Origin: Diaminobutyricibacter sp. McL0608
GTDB lineage: Bacteria > Actinomycetota > Actinomycetes > Actinomycetales > Microbacteriaceae
Direction of reading: 5' to 3'
DNA length: 64,000 bases
Assembly (NCBI RefSeq): GCF_039613825.1
Contig: NZ_CP154826.1
Location: 1,178,001-1,242,000, forward strand
Each line of letters begins with the position of its first letter. Positions within the stretch are counted from its first letter, which is position 1. A model generated the notes under the pieces. That model was not told the origin of the DNA, ran no database searches, and saw only the letters and a list, made by a program, of their open reading frames with translations. Of this stretch, positions 10,201 through 19,244 are shown in pieces. The translations under genes and the position numbers were made by a program.

Positions 10201-10854
10201 GGCATGCAGGTGGCGCTGAAAGACCTCGAGATCCGTGGCGCGGGCAACCTGCTGGGCGGAGAGCAGTCCGGCCATATCGCGGGTGTCGGGTTCGACCTCT
10301 ACCTGAGGATGATCGGCGAGGCGGTCAGCACCTTCCGAGGCGAGGTCGCGGAGGGCCAGACAGAATTGCGCCTCGAACTGCCGGTCGACGCCCACATCCC
10401 CGAGGACTATGTGGACAGTGAGCGGCTGCGCCTGGAGGCGTACCAGAAACTGTCGACGGCGAGCTCGCCCGCGGCGAAGGAGGACCAGATCAGTCTCGTG
10501 CTCGAAGAACTCGTCGACCGGTACGGCGAGCCGCCCGAGCAGGTGCAGAACCTCATCGCCGTCTCACGGCTTCGGCGCGCTGCCCAGCGCGCCGGGCTCG
10601 GCGAGGTCGTCGCGATGGGATCGAACCTGCGTATCGCCCCGGCGATCCTCCCCGACTCGCTCCAGGTTCGACTGCAGCGGATGTACCCGGGGTCGAAGTA
10701 TCACGCGGCGCCCAAGGTCGTCACCGTTCCGCTGTTGCGGGTGAACGGCGAGCCCCCGGAGGATTCCGACCTGATCGCCTGGGTCGCTTCGCTGCTCGGC
10801 GCGATCTTCCCGGTGCCGGAGCCCGCAGAACCCGCCGAAGCACCGGCGAAGTAG
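7228..10854 (+). CDS. mfd: Transcription-repair coupling factor
   Basis: 1208 residues, full length. The DNA translocase removes stalled RNA polymerase and recruits UvrA for transcription-coupled repair. Domain order: UvrB-like N-terminal modules (about 1-480, with ETLPHERLSP), the CarD-like RNAP-interaction domain (GDYVVHQTHGIGRF near 520), helicase motor with Walker A SGDVGFGKTE near 677 and DEEQ box IIDEEQRFGV, RecG-like TRG region (HNRVGS), and the C-terminal domain with the LRLELPVDAHIPEDY segment. It is monocistronic and probably leaderless. Confidence 0.97.
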   Translation: MILQGLIAALSRASTFDDALVFASRNADFSLTDGLRAPLLAGLLDRRGQSGLPQALLVITATGRESESFRSALASVVPNAEIIEFPAWETLPHERLSPSAEIVGKRLLALRRLADWQKGGRSTPIIVVASVRAALQPVADNLTDYEAIELAAAGRGFDLGALAVQLVDLAYSRVDMVTRRGEFAVRGGILDVFPPTAEHPYRVDFFGDEVEQIRPFSVADQRSLPDAIASVTLPPSRELLLSETVRQRAREMEHEFPSLSAMLAKIGEGIPVEGMESLAPALVDRLVPITHYLPEGAAVAVLSPERVAGRAISLAETNREFLSAAWSAATVGAAAPIDLAAGDFMTLERLRQSVQFSAPGARAPDHPWWTFSNFNAGELLPEHREVEEYLTVRIDAEAVPSFQGNVDGAIEHVAQRLREGWKVAVVAEGAGLVERAADVLAERELPARLVEEYPTDPEPGVAYLLKAAVEHGFELAEAKLVLMSESEFYGRTAGYDTRQVKKLATRRKNVVDPLQLKAGDYVVHQTHGIGRFVELTQREVSSGGRNAVKSKREYLVLEYAPSKRGYPGDKLYVPTDQLDLLTRYVGGEAPALSKMGGSDWSAAKGRARKAVRDIAVELVKLYSARMASRGHAFGPDTPWQRELEEAFPFAETPDQLQTIDEVKADMERPIPMDRLISGDVGFGKTEIAVRAAFKAVQDGKQVVMLVPTTLLVKQHFETFQERFAGFPIHLRALSRFQTDREATETLRGLADGTVDVVIGTHRLLADGVTVKDLGLVIIDEEQRFGVEHKDALKKLKTNVDILAMSATPIPRTLEMAVTGIREMSTLATPPEDRHPILTFVGPYSDRQVAAAIRRELLREGQVFFVHNRVGSISRAAAKLAELVPEARIAVAHGQLPEHQLEQVVVDFWERKFDVLVSTTIIETGLDIANANTIIIDRADKYGLSQLHQLRGRVGRGRERAYAYFLWDENKPLTETAHDRLSTIAANNDLGSGMQVALKDLEIRGAGNLLGGEQSGHIAGVGFDLYLRMIGEAVSTFRGEVAEGQTELRLELPVDAHIPEDYVDSERLRLEAYQKLSTASSPAAKEDQISLVLEELVDRYGEPPEQVQNLIAVSRLRRAAQRAGLGEVVAMGSNLRIAPAILPDSLQVRLQRMYPGSKYHAAPKVVTVPLLRVNGEPPEDSDLIAWVASLLGAIFPVPEPAEPAEAPAK

Positions 10855-10866
10855 CCGGGAGGCCCG

Positions 10867-12042
10867 TTACGAGCCCAATGCGCGCAGCCCGCCCAGGGCG
10901 CTCGCGTGTGAGCCCGTCGACACGCCCCAGATGATCACTCCGACGATCACGAGCACGGTGATCACTGCGATACCGATTCCGATCGGATTGCCGAGGTTCA
11001 CGGTCCAGCCGACACCGAACCGCTTGGGCACGAGGAGTGCGGGGTCGGCCGGGTTGACGTAGACCGAGCCGGCTTTCCAGAAGCGGTCGTCGTCAGGTGC
11101 CTCCGCAGTGGGTGCATCCGCCTGGGCCGCCGAGCCCGACGCGACTGGCACTTCCGTGCGGGCAGCGACGATCGCGTGCCGGTAACGCACGATGAAAACC
11201 ACGACCACGCCGAGGAGTAGCAGCGGGAGCACCAGAGTCGACACGAGGATCACGGTCGGCGACGCCGGAGCCAGCCACCCGATGACAGCGACGGCCGCGA
11301 ACTCCAGCGCGATCAGGAAAGCGATCTGGCCCAGCAGAGACTGCATCAGATGGCCTTGGGCAAGCGCGATGCGGGCTGAGACCTCGGGCGAGTCCGACGC
11401 CACGGGGCGCGTCGGCAGACGTCGCATGAAGATGGCGAGCACGAAGAGGACAGCGACCACCGCGAGCCCCACGAGGATGGGGCCGAAGACCGACCAGAGG
11501 CTTTTCGCAGCGAACCGGTCGGGCGCACCCTGCGCGTTCCAGTGGACTGGCAGGGGGTTCGGGAGGCTGTCGTAGACGACAGCGCCGATGACGATGGCTG
11601 CCATGAGCACGACGACACCTGCCACGTACCAACCGATCGCGGGGGCGACGCGGGGTCGGTCCGACGAGGTGACGCTCGCTGTGAGCCGCACTGGCACATC
11701 GTGGTACCAGTCGTCATCGCGCTTGGCCTGCTGGATGAGGCGCCGGCTCGACAGGTAGACGATGAGCGTGCCGACCAGCACGACGACGATCGGAAGCAGC
11801 GCCCCCGCGAGCGGGGGAAGCGCTTCGCCGAGGAGCGCGAGAAGTACGGAGACGATCGTGACGATCACGATGCCGACGCGATAGCGCTTCGCCGCGCGCC
11901 GCACGACGGGCTCGTCGACGCGGGTGCTCGGGACGCTGACCCCCAGTGGGATCGTCGGTCGGGTGAGCCACGGCATGGCGTAGAACATCGCTCCGACCAG
12001 GACGACGACAAGGAGGATGACGATTGTCACGATCCAGTTCAT
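10867..12042 (-). CDS. DUF1648/DUF5808 multi-spanning membrane protein
   Basis: 391 residues with about eight hydrophobic helices. PNPLPVHWNAQGAPDRF is the signature loop of DUF1648, found in SdpI-type immunity and signal proteins. The C-terminal FWKAGSVYVNPADPA matches the DUF5808 segment seen in the same proteins. Its start overlaps the stop of a GntR regulator by 4 nt, the usual YtrA/SdpI-like pairing. The protein may sense or resist a membrane-active toxin, but that is an inference from the family. It is convergent with mfd, with 12 nt between the stops. Confidence 0.8.
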   Translation of the reverse strand: MNWIVTIVILLVVVLVGAMFYAMPWLTRPTIPLGVSVPSTRVDEPVVRRAAKRYRVGIVIVTIVSVLLALLGEALPPLAGALLPIVVVLVGTLIVYLSSRRLIQQAKRDDDWYHDVPVRLTASVTSSDRPRVAPAIGWYVAGVVVLMAAIVIGAVVYDSLPNPLPVHWNAQGAPDRFAAKSLWSVFGPILVGLAVVAVLFVLAIFMRRLPTRPVASDSPEVSARIALAQGHLMQSLLGQIAFLIALEFAAVAVIGWLAPASPTVILVSTLVLPLLLLGVVVVFIVRYRHAIVAARTEVPVASGSAAQADAPTAEAPDDDRFWKAGSVYVNPADPALLVPKRFGVGWTVNLGNPIGIGIAVITVLVIVGVIIWGVSTGSHASALGGLRALGS

Positions 12043-12461
12043 GAGAGGGGGTCCTTCTGTTGATGCGATTGCGAACGACGGGCGGTGAAGTCGTCGATGA
12101 TCGCGGTGCTGTGCACGACGATCTGGGTGTCGGGGAGCCCCTTGGCAACGGCTTCGGCGAGCAGCGTCGCAAGGCGTGCGGACCAGTCGGCGACGAAGCC
12201 CTCGTCGGCCGGGCCTGTGCCGGGACCGCGGGCGATCACAGACCCCGATTTGTGGTTGGTGCGGATGATGCCTTCGCTGCGCAGCACGTCGTACGCTTTC
12301 GCGACCGTCGCGACGTTGATGCCGAAGTCCACCGCCAGCTGCCTTACCGATGCCAACTGGTCGCCGGGCGTCAGGTCACCCCGTGCTACCGCCTCGACGA
12401 CGCGATCGCGGATCTGCTGGTAGATGGGCGCGGCCGACTGGGGATCGATCTCGATCTGCAT
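12039..12461 (-). CDS. GntR-family regulator, YtrA subfamily
   Basis: 140 residues. A winged-helix GntR domain (PIYQQIRDRVVEAVARGDL, then QLASVRQLAVDFGINVATV) occupies residues 10-75, followed by a short C-terminal dimerisation region without a ligand domain, as in the YtrA subfamily. GGGAGG precedes the ATG at 12461. It is cotranscribed with the DUF1648 gene, which it probably controls. A perfect inverted repeat in its promoter (12484-12503) is the likely autoregulatory operator. Confidence 0.88.
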   Translation of the reverse strand: MQIEIDPQSAAPIYQQIRDRVVEAVARGDLTPGDQLASVRQLAVDFGINVATVAKAYDVLRSEGIIRTNHKSGSVIARGPGTGPADEGFVADWSARLATLLAEAVAKGLPDTQIVVHSTAIIDDFTARRSQSHQQKDPLS

Positions 12462-12483
12462 GGCGCGGCCCTCCCATCTGCTC

Positions 12484-12503
12484 CATCTGTACTATAACAG
12501 ATG
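12484..12503. promoter_or_regulatory. Putative operator of the GntR/DUF1648 operon
   Basis: CATCTG and CAGATG form a perfect inverted repeat around an 8-nt AT-rich centre (TACTATAA). On the minus strand the centre contains TATAGT, a plausible -10 box 20-30 nt before the GntR start. A bound dimer would cover the promoter, as YtrA-type repressors do. Confidence 0.6.
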
Positions 12504-12531
12504 ATACAGATCTGAAGGTGCCAGAAGAGGT

Positions 12532-13689
12532 TCAGCCCGCCGGGGCGGGGTGCGGATGCTCGCGACGGTACTTGCGCGCGAGTCGGCTGACGAGCAGGGC
12601 CGCGATGACGATCGAGATGCCCGACCCGATCAGCACCGCGAGCGTTCCCTCATCCCGCACCTCGGAATGCGCGGCGAACGCGAGTTCGTTCATCAGCAGT
12701 GACACCGTGAAGCCGATGCCGCCGAGCGCGGAGACCATCACCAGTCCCTCGAACGAGATCTTTCCGCGATCGGCGCGGCGTTTGGTGAAGGAGCCCAGCC
12801 AGCCGCCGACGGTGATTCCGATCAGCTTGCCGACCGGGAGTGCGACCAGGATGCCCCAGAACGCCGGTGCGAGCTGCGAGGGGGCGACCTGCGGGATCGG
12901 CACGAGGGCCGCCGAGAAGGCGAAAAGGGGGAGGATCACGCCGTTCGACCACGGCTCGAGGTGATGCGTGACGCGACCGGCCGGCTTGCGGGCCATCACC
13001 AGGCCGAGGGCCACACCGGCGATCGTCGCGTGCACGCCGGAGTCCTGCACGAGCCACCAGCTGAGGCAGGCGAGCAGCACCATCAGGACGCCGATCGGAA
13101 CACGCATCACCCCGCGAAGGTACCGGCTGAGCAACCCGAAGAGTCCGACGGTCACCACGGCCAGCCCGAGTTCCACGAGGTTCGGATTCGTCGTGAAGAA
13201 CAGCGCGATGATGAGGATCGCGATCAGGTCGTCGAGCACAGCGAGGGCGAGGAGGAACACGCGCAGCCGGTTCGGGAGACCGCGGCCGAAGACGGCGAGC
13301 ACGCCCAGCGCGAAGGCGATGTCCGTCGCGGTCGGGATCGGCCATCCCTCTCCATAGCCGGAGGAGCCCGCGATCAGCAGGTAGACGCCGGCGGGAACGA
13401 TGACGCCGCCGATCGCGGCGATCGCCGGATGGATGGCCTTCTGCAGGCTGTTGAGTTCGCCGACGACGAGCTCGTGCTTGAGCTCGACTGCGACGATGAA
13501 GAAGAAGATCGCGAGGAGTCCGTCGCTGATCCAGTGCCCGACCGTGAGTTGGGTGCCCGGCCAGCCGATCTTGGTGTGCTGCAGATCGGCGAGCGCCGGC
13601 CCCACCGCCGTGTTGGCCAGCAGGAGGCCGAGCGCGGCTGCGCCGAGCAGCAGCCCGGCCGCGGTCCGTTCGGAGCGGATCAGGCTCAC
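12532..13689 (-). CDS. nhaA: Na+/H+ antiporter NhaA
   Basis: 385 residues and about twelve membrane helices. It exchanges cytoplasmic sodium for external protons. Family landmarks are IFFFIVAVELKHELVVG, the PTATDIAFALGVLAVFGR helix carrying the paired transport aspartate region (with VLDDLIAI downstream), and FTVSLLMNELAF near the C-terminus. Its start overlaps the stop of the upstream VOC gene by 4 nt, so the two are cotranscribed from the leaderless promoter at 14055. Confidence 0.93.
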   Translation of the reverse strand: MSLIRSERTAAGLLLGAAALGLLLANTAVGPALADLQHTKIGWPGTQLTVGHWISDGLLAIFFFIVAVELKHELVVGELNSLQKAIHPAIAAIGGVIVPAGVYLLIAGSSGYGEGWPIPTATDIAFALGVLAVFGRGLPNRLRVFLLALAVLDDLIAILIIALFFTTNPNLVELGLAVVTVGLFGLLSRYLRGVMRVPIGVLMVLLACLSWWLVQDSGVHATIAGVALGLVMARKPAGRVTHHLEPWSNGVILPLFAFSAALVPIPQVAPSQLAPAFWGILVALPVGKLIGITVGGWLGSFTKRRADRGKISFEGLVMVSALGGIGFTVSLLMNELAFAAHSEVRDEGTLAVLIGSGISIVIAALLVSRLARKYRREHPHPAPAG

Positions 13690-14048
13690 AGCGGAGCCAC
13701 CAGGCAGAGGATGTGGCCGTCGGCATCCCGGATGACCGACTGCCGCTCACCCCATTCCTGGTCTGCGGGTTCGTCCACGATCGTGGCTCCCGCCTCGACG
13801 GCGGCCTCGGTGGCCGCATCGACGTCCGCGACGACGAAACTGGGGGCGATGCCCGAATCGCCCGACGTGGGCATGCGTTCGTGCAGCAGGACCTCGACGG
13901 CGCTGCCGACCGGCTCGTTGTTCGTCGCGAGCATGACCAGGCCGTCGACGTCGTACCGCCGGGTCAGGCCGATCACGCCCTCGTAGAGCGCAAGAGCGCG
14001 GGGGAGCTGCTCGACCGAGATGGTGAGTCTTGCGATTCGGGTTCCCAT
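13686..14048 (-). CDS. VOC superfamily (glyoxalase-like) protein
   Basis: 120 residues with two beta-alpha-beta-beta-beta modules. Recognisable segments are ARLTISVEQLPRALALYEGV at the start and FVVADVDAATEAAVEAGATI, then RDADGHILCLVAPL at the end. VOC proteins include isomerases, dioxygenases and resistance proteins; no substrate can be assigned. It is leaderless (TAGCCT 6 nt before the ATG) and translationally coupled to nhaA. Confidence 0.85.
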   Translation of the reverse strand: MGTRIARLTISVEQLPRALALYEGVIGLTRRYDVDGLVMLATNNEPVGSAVEVLLHERMPTSGDSGIAPSFVVADVDAATEAAVEAGATIVDEPADQEWGERQSVIRDADGHILCLVAPL

Positions 14049-14054
14049 GAGATC

Positions 14055-14060
14055 AGGCTA
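14055..14060 (-). promoter_or_regulatory. -10 box of VOC-nhaA operon (leaderless)
   Basis: On the minus strand TAGCCT is followed by 6 nt and the ATG at 14048. No Shine-Dalgarno is present. Confidence 0.6.
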
Positions 14061-14118
14061 GTCGTCCGGCGTTCTCGAGCCACGGTGAGAGGATGGCTAT
14101 GCACGTATTGGAGGGCCC

Positions 14119-14841
14119 ATGACCGACCTCAGCTTCTCATCCTCGGCAGCGACCGGAGTGCCGACCGAACTCGATGAGCTGGTCGCCGTGATGGCCAGGC
14201 TCCGGGCGCCGGGCGGGTGTCCCTGGGATGCGGACCAGACGCACGAATCGCTGGTCCAGTACCTGATCGAAGAGACCTACGAACTCGTCGAGGCGATCGA
14301 AACGGGAAACCGCGACGACATGCTCGAAGAGCTGGGCGATGTGCTCTACCAGGTGCTGTTCCACGCCGACATCGCGGCGCACACCCCGGGTGAGGATTTC
14401 GACATCCAGGATGTCGCGGCCCAGATGACGGCCAAGATGGTGGGCCGGCATCCGCACGTGTTCGGCGACCGAGTCGCGAAGACGCCGGATGACGTGATGG
14501 AGTTCTGGGACGACCTCAAACGTCGCGAGAAGCCGGGCCGCACCAGCGTGCTCGACGGCATTCCGCAGGCGATGCCCTCGCTGGCGCTCGCCGACAAGCT
14601 GCTGGGCCGCGCCGAGAAGGTCGGCCTCATCGAACTCGAGGGTGCGGGCGGCGTGCAGGTCGCGTCGGAGGACGAGCTGGGTGCGCTGCTGCTCGCGATC
14701 GTAGCGTCTGCGAAGTCGAACGGACTGGATGCGGAGCGCGCACTGCGGACCACACTGCGAGGTCTGCAGGAGGAGATCCGTGAGCAGGAGGCCGGCGCCG
14801 CCGACGCGGGGATCATCGGGCTGGCAGTCCCGGAGGCGTAG
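14119..14841 (+). CDS. mazG: Nucleoside triphosphate pyrophosphohydrolase MazG
   Basis: 240 residues. It hydrolyses (d)NTPs to monophosphates and pyrophosphate, cleaning the nucleotide pool. The all-alpha MazG motifs are clear: GGCPWDADQTHESL, EETYELVEAI and EELGDVLYQVLFHADIA carry the metal-binding E/D residues, with a later FGDRVAKTPDDVMEFWDDLK segment. One complete MazG domain is followed by a shorter second half, as is common in actinobacteria. The start has GGAGGG upstream. It usually neighbours eno, here separated by epoxide hydrolase and hisS. Confidence 0.93.
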   Translation: MTDLSFSSSAATGVPTELDELVAVMARLRAPGGCPWDADQTHESLVQYLIEETYELVEAIETGNRDDMLEELGDVLYQVLFHADIAAHTPGEDFDIQDVAAQMTAKMVGRHPHVFGDRVAKTPDDVMEFWDDLKRREKPGRTSVLDGIPQAMPSLALADKLLGRAEKVGLIELEGAGGVQVASEDELGALLLAIVASAKSNGLDAERALRTTLRGLQEEIREQEAGAADAGIIGLAVPEA

Positions 14842-15125
14842 GCGGGCCGACCGCGCCGGCGCGACCGACTACGGGGGCTGTGGCCGACGACGCGATCGCC
14901 GGGTGGGCACCCTCGACCATTCGGGTGAGAGCGGAACCGCACTCCTGGTGTCCGGCAACCGTGTCGTCGTCCTGTGTCTGGCAGCGAGCACCGCCCGTGG
15001 TCGGGTCGGGATGCGACTCATGCCAGGTCCTCTGGGACACCACCGAAGCCGGCAGGTACCGGCCATCAGGGTGGCAACACGGGTAGTTTACGACGGGTGC
15101 CGCGACTGCGCGAGGCGAATTCCGC
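14842..15125. other. 284-nt intergenic region with nested complementary arms
   Basis: No convincing gene. The region holds nested perfect pairs on either strand: TGGTGTCC (14946-14953) with GGACACCA (15035-15042), inside it CTGGCA (14978-14983) with TGCCAG (15021-15026), then a hairpin GCCGG/CCGGC (15048-15063), followed on the plus strand by AGGGTGGCAACACG (15068-15081). A minus-strand TAAACT (15085-15090) could start a transcript through it. This could be a structured RNA or a decayed gene; neither is established. Confidence 0.4.
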
Positions 15126-16253
15126 TCATCCGAGCAGACGACCGAAGAACGCTCGAATCGCGTCCGCCGCTTCGTCCGGATGCTCGAGTCCCGCGAAATG
15201 GCCGCCCTTCGGTGCGACCACGAACTCGCGCAGGTCATCGGCCGCCCGCTCGGCCAGAGAACGCGGGAATCCGTCCATCACCGGCTCCCGACTCAGGTAC
15301 ACCCCGAGTGGTGCTTCGATCGGAGGACGCGGGGGATTGGCGTGGTAGTCGAAGTACTGCGCGAACGAGGTCCCGATGCTCTCGGTGACCCAGTAGCGCG
15401 TCGCGATGGTGAGCAGCGCATCCGCTTCGACCACGCTGCCGAGTTCGCCATCCACCCAGTCGTGCCATTTGTCGACGATCCAGGCGAGCAGCCCGGCGGG
15501 GGAGTCCCCGAGAGCGGCGGCGATGGTGTCGGGGCGCGTGAGCATGATCTCGCTGTAGCCGCCGTCGGCGCGGTCGTAGCGGTCCACCCCCTCGAGGAAG
15601 GCCCTCTCCTCGTCGCCGCGGGGCGCGTCGTCGGCCGGGAACGGTGCGTTCAGCAGCTGGATGCCGATGAGGCGGTCCGCATGATCGACCGCGAGCCAGG
15701 TCGCCGCGCCGCCTCCGATGTCCCCGCCGAACGCCGCATACCGGTCGTAGCCGAGCACGCCCGTCATGAGCTCGTGCAGGTCCTCCGCGATCTGCCAGCG
15801 GGTCAGCGGGCGGTCGCCGAGTTCGGAGAAGACGAAGCCGGGCAGCGAGGGGATGATGACATCGAACGCGATGCGCGCATCCGAACCGAAGGCGGCCGGG
15901 CTGGCGAGCCGTTCGCCGAGCGGCAGGTACTCAGTGAAGGCGCTCGGCCAGCCGTGCAGCAGGAGCAGCGGTACGCGCTGGTCTGCGGAGCCCGAGGCCG
16001 GGATGCGCACGAAATGGATGCGGTGGCCGCGCACATCGGCGAGGAACTGCTCGTAGGCGTTCAGCCTGTTCTCCGTCGCGCGCCAGTCGAACGCGGCCCA
16101 CGCGGCGGCGAGGTCCCGAAGGACGGCCGGATCCATGCCACCGCCCCATGGTGACGTTCCCAGCGGCGGGACGAACCTCGTCCTTTCGAGCCGCAGCCGC
16201 AGATCGTCGAGCACATCATCGGACACCTGGATGCGGAACGGTTCGATAGTCAT
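15126..16253 (-). CDS. Epoxide hydrolase-type alpha/beta hydrolase (EHN domain)
   Basis: 375 residues from the ATG at 16251-16253. The N-terminal EHN domain (FRIQVSDDVLDDLRLRLERT, then WRATENRLNAYEQFLADVRG) caps an alpha/beta hydrolase. HGWPSAF is the oxyanion HGxP motif, GGDIGGG holds the nucleophilic aspartate, and GGHFAGLEHP holds the catalytic histidine. This matches microsomal-type epoxide hydrolases that open epoxides to diols. It is leaderless and divergent from hisS. The natural substrate is unknown. Confidence 0.88.
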   Translation of the reverse strand: MTIEPFRIQVSDDVLDDLRLRLERTRFVPPLGTSPWGGGMDPAVLRDLAAAWAAFDWRATENRLNAYEQFLADVRGHRIHFVRIPASGSADQRVPLLLLHGWPSAFTEYLPLGERLASPAAFGSDARIAFDVIIPSLPGFVFSELGDRPLTRWQIAEDLHELMTGVLGYDRYAAFGGDIGGGAATWLAVDHADRLIGIQLLNAPFPADDAPRGDEERAFLEGVDRYDRADGGYSEIMLTRPDTIAAALGDSPAGLLAWIVDKWHDWVDGELGSVVEADALLTIATRYWVTESIGTSFAQYFDYHANPPRPPIEAPLGVYLSREPVMDGFPRSLAERAADDLREFVVAPKGGHFAGLEHPDEAADAIRAFFGRLLG

Positions 16254-16260
16254 CGCAGCC

Positions 16261-16266
16261 ACCGTA
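16261..16266 (-). promoter_or_regulatory. -10 box of epoxide hydrolase gene (leaderless)
   Basis: Minus-strand TACGGT lies 7 nt before the ATG at 16253, with no Shine-Dalgarno. Confidence 0.55.
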
Positions 16267-16290
16267 CCCGCCCGTGGAAGAATCGTCACC

Positions 16291-17583
16291 ATGGCTTCTC
16301 CGATCACTCCGCCCCGCGGCATGCGCGATTTCCTCCCCGCCGACAAAGCCCGCCGTGAGCACGCCCTCGGGGTCATCCGCACGAGCTTCGCGGCCCATGG
16401 ATTCGACGAGATCGAGACACCGGTCGTCGAGGACGTCGCGCGGCTCCACTCGGGTCTCGGCGGCGACAACGAGAAGCTCGCGTTCAGCGTCCTGCGACGC
16501 GGACTCGACACCGAGGACCTCACGGCCGCGATCGAGCACGGCGACCTGATGAGCCTCGCCGACCTTGGGTTGAGGTTCGACCTCACTGTGCCGCTCGCCC
16601 GGTTCTACGCCACCCACCGCGCAGAGCTCCCGCCGGTCTTCCGCGCAATCCAGATCGCGCCGGTCTGGCGAGCAGAGCGGCCGCAGAAGGGCCGCTACCG
16701 GCAGTTCGTGCAGTGCGACATCGACATCATCGGCGAAGCCGGCCAGCTCGCCGAGGTCGAGCTCATCACGGCGACCGCCGCCGCGCTCGAGGCACTGGGT
16801 CTCGAAGGCTGCACCATCCGTATCAACGACCGGCGCATCCTGAACGGCCTCCTCGAGTTCTGCGGGTTCGAGGAGTCGCGCTGGCCGCAGGTGCTCATCT
16901 CGATCGACAAGCTGGACAAGATCGGCGCGGAGGGTGTCGTCGCCGAGTTGAGCGCGGACGGTGCAGACTCGGCCGCAGTGCTGGGCGGCGTGCTCGAAAC
17001 CCTGGAACCGCACATCGCCGACGGGGGAGTCGCGCTGACGGTCGAGGCGATCACGTCGATCCTGCCCGACGGCATCGACACCGACGCCGTCGCCCAGCTC
17101 GAGGCGCTCGCGCACGCGCTCGGCTCGCTGCCGCCCGGCGTGAAGCTGCGGTTCGACCCGACCCTGGTGCGGGGTATGGGGTACTACACCGGCACGATCT
17201 TCGAGATCTCGCACCCGGGTTCCGGGAGTTCGGTCGGCGGTGGCGGCCGCTACGACGGGATGATCGGGCGCTTCCTCGGCACGGACGTGCCGGCGTGCGG
17301 GTTCTCGATCGGGTTCGAACGGGTCGTCGACCTGATCGACCTTCCCGAGTCGGATGGTGCCGATTCCGTCGTTCTCGTCTTCGAGCCCACCGTGGCATTG
17401 TCCCGGCTCCTGGCGCTCAAGACGGAGCTCGTGGATGCTGGCCGCCGCGTGCGCCTGGAGCGTCGCACTAAGAACCTGAAGGCTCTGCTGGACCGGTCTG
17501 CGGCGGCAGGGTTCGCATCCTTCGCCTTCGTGACCGACGACACCGACGGTGTGGCCGCACTCGAGTTCAAGCCGCTCGCGTAG
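16291..17583 (+). CDS. hisS: Histidyl-tRNA synthetase
   Basis: 430 residues from the ATG at 16291, which is preceded by GGAAG. The class II synthetase charges tRNA-His. Motif 1 region PRGMRDFLPADKARREHAL, motif 2 APVWRAERPQKGRYRQF, the histidine-binding GMGYYTGTIFEI and motif 3 GGGRYDGMIG are all present, followed by an alpha/beta anticodon-binding domain (about 345-430). Length is at the usual size for the family. Confidence 0.96.
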   Translation: MASPITPPRGMRDFLPADKARREHALGVIRTSFAAHGFDEIETPVVEDVARLHSGLGGDNEKLAFSVLRRGLDTEDLTAAIEHGDLMSLADLGLRFDLTVPLARFYATHRAELPPVFRAIQIAPVWRAERPQKGRYRQFVQCDIDIIGEAGQLAEVELITATAAALEALGLEGCTIRINDRRILNGLLEFCGFEESRWPQVLISIDKLDKIGAEGVVAELSADGADSAAVLGGVLETLEPHIADGGVALTVEAITSILPDGIDTDAVAQLEALAHALGSLPPGVKLRFDPTLVRGMGYYTGTIFEISHPGSGSSVGGGGRYDGMIGRFLGTDVPACGFSIGFERVVDLIDLPESDGADSVVLVFEPTVALSRLLALKTELVDAGRRVRLERRTKNLKALLDRSAAAGFASFAFVTDDTDGVAALEFKPLA

Positions 17584-17645
17584 CGTCGCGCCGGCTCGCG
17601 CCGCCTCGCGCCGCTCGCGCTTCGGATGCGTTTCTGCGGGGTCAC

Positions 17646-17651
17646 TAGACT
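17646..17651 (+). promoter_or_regulatory. -10 box of eno
   Basis: TAGACT lies 61 nt before the eno GTG, implying a leader of about 55 nt. In that leader TTTCAC (17672-17677) can pair with GTGAAA (17694-17699), placing a hairpin directly against the AAGGAG Shine-Dalgarno at 17701. Confidence 0.55.
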
Positions 17652-17697
17652 GGCCAGCGGATCAACGGAGATTTCACCACCCCCCACCACACCGTGA

Positions 17698-18993
<1,296 letters not shown>

Positions 18994-19005
18994 CCACTCG
19001 TTTCA

Positions 19006-19040
19006 GGCAGGGCCCCCGTCGCAAGATGGGGGCCTTTGCC
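19006..19040 (+). terminator. Rho-independent-like terminator after eno
   Basis: GGCA (19006-19009) and GGCCCCC (19011-19017) pair with GGGGGCC (19028-19034) and TGCC (19037-19040); a short T run lies inside the 3' arm. It lies 13 nt beyond the eno stop. Confidence 0.8.
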
Positions 19041-19067
19041 GTTCGACCATCCGATTCGCGCAGTGAG

Positions 19068-19116
19068 TTGGCAGTAGTTGTCGTCGAGCGCGATTCGAGG
19101 CGACAACGACTGCCAA
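19068..19116. repeat. Long inverted repeat downstream of eno
   Basis: The 16-nt arm TTGGCAGTAGTTGTCG (19068-19083) pairs with CGACAACGACTGCCAA (19101-19116) with one mismatch, around a 17-nt loop containing TCGAG/CGAGG. It follows the eno terminator and precedes the ftsB-like gene. It has no U tract. Similar-size hairpins lie at 36937, 51630 and 60867-60967. Confidence 0.75.
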
Positions 19117-19244
19117 GTGGCCAGGATGGGTGCGCGCTTCGAGGCTCGCGCCGACGCGCATCCGAAATCCAGCCGCCGTCGCCGATAATGAAAGACGCGG
19201 AAGTCCGTATACCCAGCCCGCATCGGCACGACTTTGGAGGTCCC

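Noticed and set aside
15068-15081. Functional T-box riboswitch
   Set aside because: The string matches the T-box core at 12 of 14 positions, but no specifier loop or stem I features are clear and no relevant gene follows on the plus strand. Kept only as a candidate structured region.
14813-15238. Minus-strand protein of up to 141 residues in the mazG-epoxide hydrolase gap
   Set aside because: It begins out of frame inside the epoxide hydrolase gene and has no start or Shine-Dalgarno of its own. Its cysteine/histidine-rich middle is intriguing but unsupported.
17584-17640. Repeat locus after hisS (CTCGCGCCG copies)
   Set aside because: Three short, imperfect GC-rich repeats over 40 nt are within what this base composition yields; no structure of note.
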